NCBI RefSeq assembly: GCF_029023785.1
Contig: NZ_CP118956.1
Location: forward strand, 1-64,000
Source: Enterococcus faecium
GTDB taxonomy: Bacteria; Bacillota; Bacilli; Lactobacillales; Enterococcaceae
DNA length: 64,000 nucleotides
Reading direction: 5' to 3'
A program made the position numbers and the translations under genes. The notes beneath the pieces are model-generated. The model saw only the letters and a program-made list of their open reading frames with translations, ran no database searches and had not been told where the DNA came from. Shown here piece by piece: positions 27,849-37,367 of the stretch. Position 1 is the stretch's first letter. Each line of letters begins with the position of its first letter.

Positions 27849-27935
27849 AGGAAACGTGGGAACACTTTTTAAAAAAAGTGTTCCAATAGGCTGTGCCTAT
27901 TACGTTTCTCAAAAATAAATGTGGGAACAAAATAT
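27849..27935. other. oriT: Probable origin of transfer (oriT)
   Basis: Nested inverted repeats lie directly upstream of the accessory and relaxase genes. They are GAAACGT (27851-27857) with ACGTTTC (27902-27908), a perfect 12-bp pair GGAACACTTTTT/AAAAAGTGTTCC (27859-27870 and 27873-27884), and AATAGGC/GCCTATT (27885-27891 and 27895-27901). GTGGGAACA occurs twice (about 27857 and 27921). This arrangement fits a MobP-type oriT; the nic position cannot be fixed by eye. Confidence 0.65.
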
Positions 27936-27944
27936 TTAAAAATA

Positions 27945-28005
27945 GGATAGTGAAAGGATAGTGAAGGATAGTAAAAGGAGGGTAGTAGGATAGCAAAAAG
28001 GATAG
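27945..28005. repeat. GGATAG direct repeats
   Basis: GGATAG occurs at 27945, 27956, 27966, 27988 and 28000, the first three followed by TGAA or TAAA. The repeats lie between the oriT palindromes and the gene for a ribbon-helix-helix-like protein. They are a likely binding site for that protein, serving both relaxosome assembly and autoregulation. Confidence 0.6.
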
Positions 28006-28029
28006 GCTCCTTTTCGCTATCCTTTTTAA
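27995..28029 (+). terminator. Terminator/attenuator before the accessory gene
   Basis: AAAAAGGATAG (27995-28005) pairs with CTATCCTTTTT (28017-28027). It uses the last GGATAG repeat as one arm and would stop read-through from the transfer operon just before the mobilisation genes. Confidence 0.7.
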
Positions 28030-28044
28030 ATTGGAGGAATTAAT

Positions 28045-28341
28045 ATGGAAGTAAGAATAAGAAATGTGGATGAGAAAATCGTAAGAGAAATTGATCGAAG
28101 ATGTGACGAACTAAGTAACCGTACGGGTCATAAATGGAGTCGTAACGATTATTTAAAATTACTAATAGAAAATGATTTTGATCGTCCTTTGATGGAATAT
28201 AAAAAAGAAAAGTTTGATCAGTTATTAGAAAAGTTTTCAGAAATTCAAAGCTATAACACAAAGATATTAGAAGAATATGTTAGCCAAAACAATCGTATTT
28301 TAGAAATCTTGATCGAGCAAAATAGAGGAAGTGAACTTTGA
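28045..28341 (+). CDS. Relaxosome accessory protein, ribbon-helix-helix-like
   Basis: This 98-residue protein has an N-terminal strand-helix-helix pattern (MEVRIRNVDEKIVREIDRRC) typical of Arc/MetJ-type DNA-binding proteins, then a coiled-coil C-terminal half for oligomerisation. It lies right after the GGATAG repeats and oriT and before the relaxase. That fits a MobC/PcfF-like factor that binds oriT and recruits the relaxase. Start follows TTGGAGGAATTAAT. Confidence 0.7.
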   Translation: MEVRIRNVDEKIVREIDRRCDELSNRTGHKWSRNDYLKLLIENDFDRPLMEYKKEKFDQLLEKFSEIQSYNTKILEEYVSQNNRILEILIEQNRGSEL

Positions 28342-28342
28342 T

Positions 28343-28765
28343 ATGGCAAAGGTTATAGACAAACACATTTACTTTCACCAAACACATATCGATGTGTTGG
28401 ATGAGATTATTTCTACTCATGCAAAAGTTAAAAACTATAGTGAAGCCGTTCGGTTTCTATGTATGAATTATGATCCAGAAATGGAGAAAAAAGTAAATTC
28501 CAATCAAGCAAAGTTGAATGGAATGAGTAAAGAAATTTCTATTTTAACCGAAATGGTTTCAGAGTTTGCAGATCTTCATTTGAAAGATACAGGAATACTA
28601 ATTGGTACAAATTCAACAGTTTACCAAGAAGCAAAAGAACGTGTGGAAGGAAAAATTAAATCTAATCAAACCAAAAAATATTCCCCTCAGTTGAAGAAAC
28701 CTGTGAATGAATCTGTTCATGCCAGAGTAGATACATTTGATCCAACGAAGATTCTAAAAAGATAA
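28343..28765 (+). CDS. Second mobilisation accessory protein
   Basis: I start at ATG 28343, which follows the previous stop by one base. The 140-residue product has a short N-terminal domain (MAKVIDKHIYFHQTHIDVLD) that could again be ribbon-helix-helix-like, a helical middle and a basic Lys/Gln-rich tail. It sits between the first accessory gene and the relaxase, so a relaxosome role is likely. No family name is certain. Confidence 0.6.
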   Translation: MAKVIDKHIYFHQTHIDVLDEIISTHAKVKNYSEAVRFLCMNYDPEMEKKVNSNQAKLNGMSKEISILTEMVSEFADLHLKDTGILIGTNSTVYQEAKERVEGKIKSNQTKKYSPQLKKPVNESVHARVDTFDPTKILKR

Positions 28766-28784
28766 AAAGTAGAAGGGGAACGTG

Positions 28785-30377
28785 ATGAATAAATCGCCTG
28801 CAGTCATTCTTACTTGTCAATTTACCTTGCCCAATAAAAAATCTTTTTCAACATACATTGATTATATGACAAGAGAAAAAGCGCTGGAAGAAATGGAACG
28901 ACGTACGCCTGAAGAAGAACAGGAACTGCAACGAATCAAGAATGCTTTAGAGGATTTTTATATTCCTGAAGGAGAAACTTTTTCGGAGAGTAAGACGGAT
29001 AAAGAATTCAGTGAAACGTCGAATGAAGCTCAATCTTTGATGGGGAATGGTATCAATTTTGACAAGTTAGAGGAACAAGATTTTACCAAATATCTTTCTT
29101 ATATGACCCGTCACTATGCGTTAGAACAAAAGAAAGAACTTACGCAAAGTGAACAAAAAGAATACCAACGCTTGAACCAAGCAATAAAAAAATATCAAAC
29201 AGAGCCACACAAAAAAGCTTTAGGAAATCTTCCTGGAGTTTTTTCTATGGCTTCAGACGAAGTGAAAGGAAGTGATCTGAAGGAGATTAAGCAAATCTTC
29301 CAAAGAGGACAACAAAAAGGCTCAATCATTTATCAAGATGTTGTCTCTCATGATAATTCTTATCTTGAAAAAATAGGATTGTACGATACCAAAACAGATA
29401 CTTTAGATGAAGAAGGGTTAAAAGCAGCTGGAAGAAAAATGATGGAGACATTATTCGAGAAAGAGCAACTGAATGAAACAGGCTACTGGATGGCAACGAT
29501 TCACCGCAATACTAAACATATCCATATTCATTTTGCAGTTGTTGAAAAAGAAAATACGCGTAAACCTTACACTGAGGTTGAAAATGGTGTGAGTTATATC
29601 GTACCGAAAGGTAAGAGAAGACAAGCAACATTAGACGCAATGAAGACCAATTATGTACATGAGTTAGAACGTTTTTCTTATGAAAAGGATCGAATAATTG
29701 GTATGGAGAAACGAAATTTATTGACACGAAAAAGTGATTTGCGTAACAGCTTAACAAAAGTGGTAAAAGAGCCAGTACGTTATGATCGACACGCAATGAA
29801 CTTATTAAATGAAGTATATAGAACCTTACCTGAAAAACGTTCGGAATGGAATTATGGGGATGAAAATCGAACTAAACTTTCACCATACACAAGAGAGAAA
29901 CTCGACGAGTTAACCCAATATGTGTTAACAAAAGAACCTGAATATCAAGAATATATACAGATTTCAAAAGCATTGAAAGAAGAAGCAGAAAGTCTTTATG
30001 GGGAAAGCAAGAGAGAATCAAAGGATGCAGAGAAAAATGCTCTCTTTGATTTAAAAAAGCGCACAGGAAATGCCATCCTAACAGAGCTGAAGAGACAGGA
30101 TAGTCAAATAAAACCATTAATAGAAAGTGTTGATCAGATGCAATCTATTTACAATGAACGATCCTTTCGAACGCTTAAACAATTGCCAACGAATGAATAC
30201 AAATATAGTTACGAAGAATTCATGAAGCGCAGGAAACAATTCCAACAAAGAGTTGTCACGCAGCGGAGTTTACGTCAATTAAATCGAACGATTAATGCCC
30301 ATGAAGAAAAATACCACGCAAGTAAAGCATACGAAGAGCAACAACGAAGAATTCAAATGGAACAAGAAAGACAGTAG
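28785..30377 (+). CDS. Relaxase, MobP family
   Basis: I prefer ATG 28785 behind AGAAGGGGAACG; a GTG lies directly before it. The 530-residue protein has the metal-binding triad in KHIHIHFAVVE (near residues 244-254) and an N-terminal SFSTYIDYMTR, where Tyr is a candidate nicking residue. This matches MobP2/MobL-type relaxases of enterococcal plasmids. It nicks oriT, binds the 5' end and leads the strand into the recipient. The C-terminal half is helical and basic. A repeat of YxxYMTR (about residues 25 and 102) hints at an internal duplication. Confidence 0.9.
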   Translation: MNKSPAVILTCQFTLPNKKSFSTYIDYMTREKALEEMERRTPEEEQELQRIKNALEDFYIPEGETFSESKTDKEFSETSNEAQSLMGNGINFDKLEEQDFTKYLSYMTRHYALEQKKELTQSEQKEYQRLNQAIKKYQTEPHKKALGNLPGVFSMASDEVKGSDLKEIKQIFQRGQQKGSIIYQDVVSHDNSYLEKIGLYDTKTDTLDEEGLKAAGRKMMETLFEKEQLNETGYWMATIHRNTKHIHIHFAVVEKENTRKPYTEVENGVSYIVPKGKRRQATLDAMKTNYVHELERFSYEKDRIIGMEKRNLLTRKSDLRNSLTKVVKEPVRYDRHAMNLLNEVYRTLPEKRSEWNYGDENRTKLSPYTREKLDELTQYVLTKEPEYQEYIQISKALKEEAESLYGESKRESKDAEKNALFDLKKRTGNAILTELKRQDSQIKPLIESVDQMQSIYNERSFRTLKQLPTNEYKYSYEEFMKRRKQFQQRVVTQRSLRQLNRTINAHEEKYHASKAYEEQQRRIQMEQERQ

Positions 30378-30388
30378 GAGGAAGAGAA

Positions 30389-30724
30389 ATGAAACGATAT
30401 TTGAATCAATGGAAAGTCATAGAAGGATCACTAAAAAAAGAACGAATCGAACAACTTCCCGATTGTTTGGAAAAAGAGCATTTGTTCCAGATAAGAGAAA
30501 TGTTGAGAAACGAACAGTTTGATCCAAATCAATTTTTAGTCGTTGAGTACCCAGCTACTGGTGTGTATTGTTGTAATCATGTGAATGGTGAAAAATATTT
30601 TATCATTCAAGAATATGAGGGCAAGTTAGCACCTTATTATACTACTTGGGAAATGAATGAAGAGGGAATCAATAACTTTCCATGTAAAAGCATTGAAGAG
30701 TCCATTTCACTCACAGAGTGTTAG
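30389..30724 (+). CDS. Hypothetical protein downstream of the relaxase
   Basis: ATG 30389 follows AGGAGGAAGAG and encodes 111 soluble residues with no recognised domain. Two adjacent cysteines lie in GVYCCNHVNGEKYF. It is 11 bp after the relaxase and ends at a terminator, so it is the last gene of the mobilisation operon. Confidence 0.65.
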   Translation: MKRYLNQWKVIEGSLKKERIEQLPDCLEKEHLFQIREMLRNEQFDPNQFLVVEYPATGVYCCNHVNGEKYFIIQEYEGKLAPYYTTWEMNEEGINNFPCKSIEESISLTEC

Positions 30725-30750
30725 TTGTTAAGTGAATAAAAGAAGTAAAA

Positions 30751-30786
30751 GAGTCCTGAACGTGATTGTCCAGGACTCTTTTTTTC
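30751..30786 (+). terminator. Terminator of the mobilisation operon
   Basis: GAGTCCTG (30751-30758) pairs with CAGGACTC (30771-30778), followed by T7. This is a strong rho-independent terminator. Confidence 0.85.
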
Positions 30787-30863
30787 AATGAATTGTTTTC
30801 CGCCAATTTATTGAGTGGTGCGATTTCCGACTACATTATATCAAAAGAAAGGAGGAAGAAGAA

Positions 30864-31058
30864 ATGGCTTATTCAACTATTGGAGTTGTTGTTGAAAAAA
30901 GCAGAGACAATCTCGTTTTTGTGACAGAAATTCAAACAGGCAGATCTTTTGTCGTCACAGACAAAGCGGCAAAAGCTTATCAAAGTGGCGATATTTTAAC
31001 GTTAAATCTGACTACGAAGACGTTCGTCGATGCGACAGAAGATTATCCATTTGTTTAG
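30864..31058 (+). CDS. Small beta-rich hypothetical protein
   Basis: The 64-residue protein starts behind AAAGGAGGAAGAAG and begins MAYSTIGVVVEKSRDNLVFV. Its alternating hydrophobic pattern suggests a small beta-barrel. It precedes the ArdC-like gene by 12 bp and is probably its operon partner. Function is unknown. Confidence 0.65.
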   Translation: MAYSTIGVVVEKSRDNLVFVTEIQTGRSFVVTDKAAKAYQSGDILTLNLTTKTFVDATEDYPFV

Positions 31059-31070
31059 GAGGAAACGGAC

Positions 31071-33443
31071 ATGGCAGAAGAAAAAGAACCACTAGACAAT
31101 AGTCGTTTGGGAAAATCAAAAAGAAAATTAGTACGATTGCAAAATGAATTAAACGAACAAATTGAAAAGATGTTTGAACACCAGAGAAAGACCAACGGTC
31201 AACCAATGAACGATAAGAGAAATGGGCATTCTTGGTTTAGGCAACAAGAGCGAATCGAAAATAAAGTGCATAGTCTGAGAGAAGAGATCAAGCAACAAGA
31301 AAAACAAGTAGAAAAACTTGAAAGACAAGAAGAGATAAAGGAAATGGGCTATAACAAGTACGGCGGACTGGATATGACGATCGAGAATATTCCAAGAATC
31401 AAAGAAGAAATCGAACGCTTTGAAAAAGGTGAATCGACTTTTTCAGCCGCTACGATCCGAAAATACCAACGGAAATTGGAAACATTAGAACAGCTGAAAG
31501 AAAGATCGGAAAAAGGAAAAGAAAACCTTCTTCCTGAAGTACAAGCAATCATTGACAGCGGACGAGTGACGCAATGGAAAAAAAATCCGACCATTTATTT
31601 TCTGAAAGGCTATCGAAAAGTCGCTTTAGAACTGAATGAAAACGGGGAATTTGAGGAATCTAAAAAATACCAAGCCACGTCGGAAGAGGAAAAAGCAGCT
31701 GTTCGTGAATTACTTGAAGAGGCTGTACCAACTGATTCTTTGAAGGAGAAAGAAAACGATCATTTTTATCGAGTAGAATTCAACGAAAATGATCCAGAAA
31801 AAGGATTGAAAAGTTATGGTGGGGAGATCGTAACATTCGAATTGATCGATCAACTCAAAACGTTGGATAACCAATACGCCGCAGAAGCAGGTTATTATAA
31901 ATTCTATTTTGAAGAAGTGAAGAACGGAGAAGTAGTCGATCAGATCCGAATGGATCTAGGGGATGGCGTCAACAGTAATCAACCCATCTATTTAGAGTTA
32001 GCAAAAATGTGCGAACAAGTACCTGAGAAGGAACAAAAACAATCGGTCAAAAATGAACCTGTTTCGAAAGAACAAATGCAGTCGAAAGAAACAAAAACAA
32101 AACAAAAGGGCTATCAAAAACGAACGGCAGAAGAGATTAAACAAGAAGTTAAATCCCTTTCGCAACAGGCACTGGATGCGGTGAAAAAGCATACTCATTC
32201 TCCTGAAGACGTCAAAGAACTTTTGAACTTTATGTCTCGTTTTCCAGAACGATCCTTTAGAAATCAATTATTGATTGAGGAACAATTTCCAGGTGCAACG
32301 GCTTGTTTAGGTCGTGCCGCGTTGAAAAAAGAAGGAATCTATATCAAAAAAAGGGAACAAGGGAACAAGATCTTTGTCAGAAAAACGGTCAAAGGATTTT
32401 ATGAGAAAGGACGTGGCTTTGTTCGAGAAATAGAAGCTACACCAGAAGATAAAAAACGAATCGAAAGTGGTCAAATCGAAGTGATCAAAAAAACTTACTA
32501 CACGATTGAAAAAGTGTTTGATATCACACAAACACAGTTAAAACCTGAAGACTATCCGAAAATCTTTCCGAACCGTGTCTTTGATTTTCAATTGGATAAA
32601 AAAGGACAGTCAGAACTTCAAGCTGGGATTCAAGCGGTAGCCAACAATATTGGAATACAAATTCGAGATATGACAGAAAGTGAAGTCTATCAAAGAGAAT
32701 TAGGACAAGCACGTGGGGCGTATGTTCGTAACGAATTTACTGGCGAAGAAGAAATCGTCATGAATACTCGAAATACTCCTACGCAGCATTTAGCTACAAG
32801 TATTCATGAATTAGCCCATGCAAGAATGCACAAATTTTCAGAATTAGATACCGCAACTAAAGAATTGCAGGCAGAAATGACTTCTTATATTGTGTGCAAA
32901 CATTTTGGAATGGACACGTCGGAGAAAGCTATTCCTTATATTGCAGCATGGACGAAGAATGGTCAGACGTTGGATGATAAGGAAGCTGCGGAACGTGGGA
33001 AAATCATGAATGATGTCAGCCGTGTCGCAAATGAATTCATTCAAACCATTTCTAATGAAATCAATCAATACAGAGAAAGAGAACCAGAGATCCAACCAGC
33101 AGAAGTGAAGCAGGAGCATAAAAATACTGTAGAAACGGCAGAACAAAAGAATATTGTTCCTGTTGGTTCACTTTGGATCGACAAGAAAGACGGGAAAGTA
33201 ATGGAAGAAGATACGGGTCGAACGTTACATTTGAAGGATGCGGCGTTTATTGAAGATCCGCAGCATAATCAAGTAATTTTAAAAGGAAAAAGTTATGGAA
33301 AAGAGATCCAAACGGCGTTACCTTCAGAAGAATTTGCGCTAGGAAATCCATTCCGATTTTCACTTGAGACAGTGTCAGAAGTGGCAAAACGAAAAAATGA
33401 AATCTATTATGAACAACAATTGTCACAAAAAGAACGTGTATAA
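31071..33443 (+). CDS. ArdC-like antirestriction protein with zinc peptidase motif
   Basis: This 790-residue multidomain protein has a charged helical N-terminus (1-110). It has a beta-rich segment near 225-310 resembling the LPD25-type domain of large polyvalent proteins, and an ArdC N-terminal-like single-strand-DNA-binding domain (about 355-500). A zincin domain with HELAHARMH (579-587) and a small C-terminal domain follow. ArdC-type proteins protect incoming single-stranded plasmid DNA from host nucleases. Its place in the leading-region-like block beside Toprim, topoisomerase and ssb genes supports that role. Confidence 0.78.
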   Translation: MAEEKEPLDNSRLGKSKRKLVRLQNELNEQIEKMFEHQRKTNGQPMNDKRNGHSWFRQQERIENKVHSLREEIKQQEKQVEKLERQEEIKEMGYNKYGGLDMTIENIPRIKEEIERFEKGESTFSAATIRKYQRKLETLEQLKERSEKGKENLLPEVQAIIDSGRVTQWKKNPTIYFLKGYRKVALELNENGEFEESKKYQATSEEEKAAVRELLEEAVPTDSLKEKENDHFYRVEFNENDPEKGLKSYGGEIVTFELIDQLKTLDNQYAAEAGYYKFYFEEVKNGEVVDQIRMDLGDGVNSNQPIYLELAKMCEQVPEKEQKQSVKNEPVSKEQMQSKETKTKQKGYQKRTAEEIKQEVKSLSQQALDAVKKHTHSPEDVKELLNFMSRFPERSFRNQLLIEEQFPGATACLGRAALKKEGIYIKKREQGNKIFVRKTVKGFYEKGRGFVREIEATPEDKKRIESGQIEVIKKTYYTIEKVFDITQTQLKPEDYPKIFPNRVFDFQLDKKGQSELQAGIQAVANNIGIQIRDMTESEVYQRELGQARGAYVRNEFTGEEEIVMNTRNTPTQHLATSIHELAHARMHKFSELDTATKELQAEMTSYIVCKHFGMDTSEKAIPYIAAWTKNGQTLDDKEAAERGKIMNDVSRVANEFIQTISNEINQYREREPEIQPAEVKQEHKNTVETAEQKNIVPVGSLWIDKKDGKVMEEDTGRTLHLKDAAFIEDPQHNQVILKGKSYGKEIQTALPSEEFALGNPFRFSLETVSEVAKRKNEIYYEQQLSQKERV

Positions 33444-33450
33444 AACAAGT

Positions 33451-33487
33451 AAAAAAGACTATCTGAAAAACGGATAGTCTTTTTTCT
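33451..33487 (+). terminator. Terminator after the ArdC-like gene
   Basis: AAAAAAGACTATC (33451-33463) pairs with GATAGTCTTTTTT (33473-33485), followed by more T-rich sequence. Confidence 0.85.
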
Positions 33488-33503
33488 TTTGGGAGGTTTT
33501 AAA

Positions 33504-34973
33504 ATGACCGAGAAAAAAATGAGTCTTATTGATCGATGTAAACAGATCGATATAGTGGATTTTGCTCGAAACAATGGAATGGCTGTAGTCAATAAAGGAC
33601 GAGACTATCGCTTAGAAGACCATGATTCATTTGTTTTTGATCGAAGAAAACAACGTTTTTATTGGAACAGTCAAAATGTTAGTGGCGACATTATTGAATT
33701 AGCTAAACTTTTTTTCATAGACAAAGAGATCCAAGACCCTAAGCAACAATTTAAAGCAGCCACTGATTTTATTCTAAAGAATGAAGACAAAACAGAACGA
33801 GTGGAAAATCTTCATTTTGAGACAGAAAAGTACAAAGATCACCCCGTTGATTATCAACCACTCACAGAAAAAGGAAGGAATTATCTGAAGGAAGAACGAA
33901 AACTACCAGAGTGGCTGATTGATTATGCAGAAAAAGAAGGGTTGATTGCTGAACTAAAGCCGAAACATGAACGGCAAAATTTTTTAGTTGGAGACGACCG
34001 TTTAGATCATGCGGTTGCTTTTTTATGGAAAGATCCACAGACAGGAGATACAGTAGGGGCAAGTTATCAAGGAACGATCGTCGATTTTAATCGTTTCGGT
34101 AAACGGGGAACGTATAAACACATTGACAAGAATCCTACGCCAAATCACGGATTTAATTTAAAAATAGGCGATCCGAAGCATTTAAAATTCTTTGAAAGTA
34201 GTATTGATCTGTTAAGTTACGCTGCATTGAATCGGGAGAAACTACAAGATGCCTGGTTAGTTTCGATGGACGGGTTAAAACATCATGTAATCAGTCATTA
34301 CGTTGAAGAGTCGATTTCTGAATTAAGTCGAAAACAAACATTTCCTCAATCGATTGAAGTATGTGTGGACAATGATCGTGCAGGACATATTTTTTATGAA
34401 AAAGAACAGATGAAGGGAATCGTTGATCCTTTTACCAATAAGAAAATCCGTTGTGAGCGAGGAATTCCAAATGATTGGCAAGTACCTAAAGAATACAAAG
34501 CTACTTATGAAGCAGTCGCAAAAGAAATGAGTGTTGAACCTGAAGCAATTATGGCCATACACAAAACTGAAACTAATTTACAGCTGACAAATCAATTGGT
34601 GTCTGCTCATGATGTTCAATCTACGTTTGGAAAGATGTTGGCGAAGGGCGAACCAGTAGAAACAATTGATTTGAAAGAAGCATGTACCACGGTCGCGAAG
34701 GAACTGAAAGTATGTGAACGCGCAGATGGAACATACAACTTTGATCGTTTTTATAGTAGAAAAGCCAACATAAAAGACGTTAATGCAGGAATCCTTCTTT
34801 CCTATAAAGCAGAACAATACTACAAAGGCTATAAAAAGCATGAACATGAATTTGTACCTGAAGTGAAAAAGGATTGGAATGATCAATTGAAGCATGAGAT
34901 CCAGCAACAAGAAATCAGAAAGCAAAGACGTGCGATGTTGTTTCAACAAGGCAGACAACAAGAAAGGGAGTGA
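33504..34973 (+). CDS. DUF3991/Toprim-domain protein
   Basis: I start at ATG 33504, behind TTGGGAGGTTT. The 489-residue protein has an N-terminal zinc-free primase-like domain (about 10-110; LEDHDSFVFDRRKQRFYW), a DUF3991-like middle and a Toprim fold. The Toprim fold shows the conserved Glu in KFFESSIDLLSY and the acidic pair in EVCVDNDRAGH. Such proteins accompany MobP relaxases and are thought to act in replication or priming of transferred DNA. It is 10 bp before topoisomerase III. Confidence 0.8.
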   Translation: MTEKKMSLIDRCKQIDIVDFARNNGMAVVNKGRDYRLEDHDSFVFDRRKQRFYWNSQNVSGDIIELAKLFFIDKEIQDPKQQFKAATDFILKNEDKTERVENLHFETEKYKDHPVDYQPLTEKGRNYLKEERKLPEWLIDYAEKEGLIAELKPKHERQNFLVGDDRLDHAVAFLWKDPQTGDTVGASYQGTIVDFNRFGKRGTYKHIDKNPTPNHGFNLKIGDPKHLKFFESSIDLLSYAALNREKLQDAWLVSMDGLKHHVISHYVEESISELSRKQTFPQSIEVCVDNDRAGHIFYEKEQMKGIVDPFTNKKIRCERGIPNDWQVPKEYKATYEAVAKEMSVEPEAIMAIHKTETNLQLTNQLVSAHDVQSTFGKMLAKGEPVETIDLKEACTTVAKELKVCERADGTYNFDRFYSRKANIKDVNAGILLSYKAEQYYKGYKKHEHEFVPEVKKDWNDQLKHEIQQQEIRKQRRAMLFQQGRQQERE

Positions 34974-34983
34974 AGTCGTCACT

Positions 34984-37188
34984 ATGAAAACCGTCATTTT
35001 AGCAGAAAAACCGTCACAAGCGAAGGCTTATGCCGATAGCTTTTCTAAAGCTACCCGAAAAGATGGGTATTTTGAGATCCAAGATCGATTGTTTACAGGA
35101 GAAACTGTGATCACGTATGGTTTTGGTCATTTAGTCGAGTTAGATTCGCCCGATATGTACGATGAAAAATGGAAACAATGGGCATTAGAACATTTGCCTA
35201 TTTTCCCCAATCAATACCACTATCATGTTCCTAAAGATAAGAAAAAGCAGTTTAGTGTCGTCAAACGACAGCTGCAGTCAGCTGATACGATTGTGATCGC
35301 GACTGATAGCGATCGTGAAGGGGAGCTGATTGCCTGGTCAATCATTCAACAAGCAGGCGCCAATCAAGGAAAAACCTTTAAAAGACTTTGGATCAACTCC
35401 TTAGAAAAAGAAGCCATTTATCAGGGATTCCAACAGTTACGAGACGCAGAAGAGACCTATCCAAAATTTGAAGAAGCACAAGCACGTCAGATCGCCGATT
35501 GGTTAATTGGGATGAACGGTAGCCCACTGTATAGTTTACTCTTGCAGCAAAAAGGCATACCAGGAAGTTTTTCTTTAGGTAGAGTCCAAACCCCAACACT
35601 CTATATGATTTATCAATTGCAGGAAAAGATTAGAAACTTCCAAAAAGAACCATATTTTGAAGGAAAAGCCCAAGTAATCGCTCAAAATGGCGCATTTGAT
35701 GCGAAGCTTGATCCAAATGAAACCCAAGCGACACAAGAAGCATTTGAAGCCTATTTAAAAGAAAAAGGTGTTCAATTAGGAAAACAGCCAGGTACGATCC
35801 TTCAAGTCGAAACAGAGAAAAAAAGTGCGGCTAGCCCACGTCTTTTTTCTTTATCGAGCCTTCAGTCTAAAATGAATCAACTCATGAAAGCTAGTGCCAA
35901 AGATACTTTGGAAGCCATGCAAGGGTTGTATGAAGGAAAATATCTAAGCTATCCGCGAACGGATACCCCTTATATTACGGAAGGGGAATATGCGTATCTG
36001 TTGGATCACTTAGACGAATACAAGCATTTTTTAAAAGCCGAAGCGATTCCGACTCCTATTCATACACCGAATAGTCGGTATGTGAATAATAAGAAAGTCC
36101 AGGAACATTACGCGATCATTCCTACAAAAACGGTTATGACAGCAGCGGCTTTTGAACAACTAAGTCCACTGCAGCAGGCTATTTATGAACAAGTGTTAAA
36201 AACAACGGTGGCCATGTTTGCGGAAAAGTATACCTATGAAGAAACAACGATCTTGACGCAAGTTCAGCAGCTTCAGTTAAAGGCAATCGGAAAGGTGCCG
36301 CTAGATCTAGGTTGGAAGAAGTTATTTGGAAAAGAGAGCGACGGAAAAGAGAAGGAAGAAGAGCCGCTACTTCCTAAAGTGACAAAAGGAGAAATGGTGA
36401 CGGTGGATCTACAAGTTCTTGAAAAAGAAACCAAGCCACCACAACCTTATACCGAAGGTACGTTGATCACTGCAATGAAAACAGCTGGGAAAACCGTGGA
36501 TAGTGAAGAAGCGCAATCCATATTGAAAGAAGTGGAAGGAATCGGTACAGAAGCGACACGGGCGAATATTATTGAAACCTTGAAACAAAAGGAATATATC
36601 AAGGTAGAGAAAAATAAGCTCGTGGTGACGAATAAAGGGATTTTGCTTTGCCAAGCCGTGGAAAAAGAGCCGCTGCTTACGAGCGCCGAAATGACCGCCA
36701 AATGGGAAAGCTACTTGTTAAAGATCGGTGAACGAAAAGGAACACAAACCACTTTTCTAGCCAATATCCAAAAATTTGTCTCTCACTTATTGGAAGTCGT
36801 ACCAGGGCAAATCCAATCCACTAATTTTGGATCGACGTTACAAGAAGTGAAAGCAGCCAGTGAAAAGCAAGAAGCCGCGCGTCATTTAGGAATTTGTCCA
36901 AAATGCCAGGAACAAGAAGTCTTACTCTATCAAAAGGTGGCAGCCTGTACGTCTGAAGCCTGTGATTTTAAATTATGGACAACGATTGCCAAAAAGAAAC
37001 TCACAGCGACACAGCTGAAGGAGATCATTCAAAATAGCCGAACAAGCCAACCAGTGAAAGGGTTAAAAGGTCAGAAGGGTTCATTTGAAGCAACGATTGT
37101 TTTAAAAGAAGACTTCACTACAGGCTTTGAATTTTCTGAAAAGAAAAAAACGAACTTCAAGAAAAGAACACGCCGCACTGCAAAATAA
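34984..37188 (+). CDS. topB: DNA topoisomerase III (type IA)
   Basis: I start at ATG 34984, behind AAAGGGAGTG; the open frame extends upstream but only into the previous gene. The 734-residue enzyme has an N-terminal Toprim domain (MKTVILAEKPSQAKAY; ATDSDREGE near 104-112), the type IA core with catalytic Tyr323 in YPRTDTPYI, and a C-terminal zinc-ribbon-like part (CPKCQEQ and CTSEACDF). It decatenates or relaxes single-strand-containing DNA and is common on large enterococcal plasmids. Confidence 0.93.
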   Translation: MKTVILAEKPSQAKAYADSFSKATRKDGYFEIQDRLFTGETVITYGFGHLVELDSPDMYDEKWKQWALEHLPIFPNQYHYHVPKDKKKQFSVVKRQLQSADTIVIATDSDREGELIAWSIIQQAGANQGKTFKRLWINSLEKEAIYQGFQQLRDAEETYPKFEEAQARQIADWLIGMNGSPLYSLLLQQKGIPGSFSLGRVQTPTLYMIYQLQEKIRNFQKEPYFEGKAQVIAQNGAFDAKLDPNETQATQEAFEAYLKEKGVQLGKQPGTILQVETEKKSAASPRLFSLSSLQSKMNQLMKASAKDTLEAMQGLYEGKYLSYPRTDTPYITEGEYAYLLDHLDEYKHFLKAEAIPTPIHTPNSRYVNNKKVQEHYAIIPTKTVMTAAAFEQLSPLQQAIYEQVLKTTVAMFAEKYTYEETTILTQVQQLQLKAIGKVPLDLGWKKLFGKESDGKEKEEEPLLPKVTKGEMVTVDLQVLEKETKPPQPYTEGTLITAMKTAGKTVDSEEAQSILKEVEGIGTEATRANIIETLKQKEYIKVEKNKLVVTNKGILLCQAVEKEPLLTSAEMTAKWESYLLKIGERKGTQTTFLANIQKFVSHLLEVVPGQIQSTNFGSTLQEVKAASEKQEAARHLGICPKCQEQEVLLYQKVAACTSEACDFKLWTTIAKKKLTATQLKEIIQNSRTSQPVKGLKGQKGSFEATIVLKEDFTTGFEFSEKKKTNFKKRTRRTAK

Positions 37189-37203
37189 TGGAGGGTTAAT
37201 CTT

Positions 37204-37353
37204 ATGCGTAATACCACACACAAACAACAAGAAATCGAAAATCAAAAAGCCAAAATTCGTTCAGAACAGGAAAAAATGCGTGCCAGCAAACGAAGACTGC
37301 AGCAATTGAAGAACCAGCAGAGGATTCAAAAAGAAATCGAATTAGATCGATAA
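37204..37353 (+). CDS. Small basic coiled-coil protein
   Basis: ATG 37204 follows TGGAGGGTTAATC and encodes 49 residues, nearly all Lys, Arg, Gln and Glu, forming one predicted helix. It is translated directly after topoisomerase III. Function is unknown; a DNA- or RNA-binding role is possible from charge alone. Confidence 0.6.
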   Translation: MRNTTHKQQEIENQKAKIRSEQEKMRASKRRLQQLKNQQRIQKEIELDR

Positions 37354-37367
37354 AATCTTCCTAACTA

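Noticed and set aside
27945..28005. GGATAG repeats as a CRISPR array
   Set aside because: The repeats are six bases with irregular short spacing and no cas genes; an operator or iteron reading fits better.
34578..34997. Minus-strand ORF of 139 codons
   Set aside because: It is antisense to the Toprim gene and has no ribosome site.
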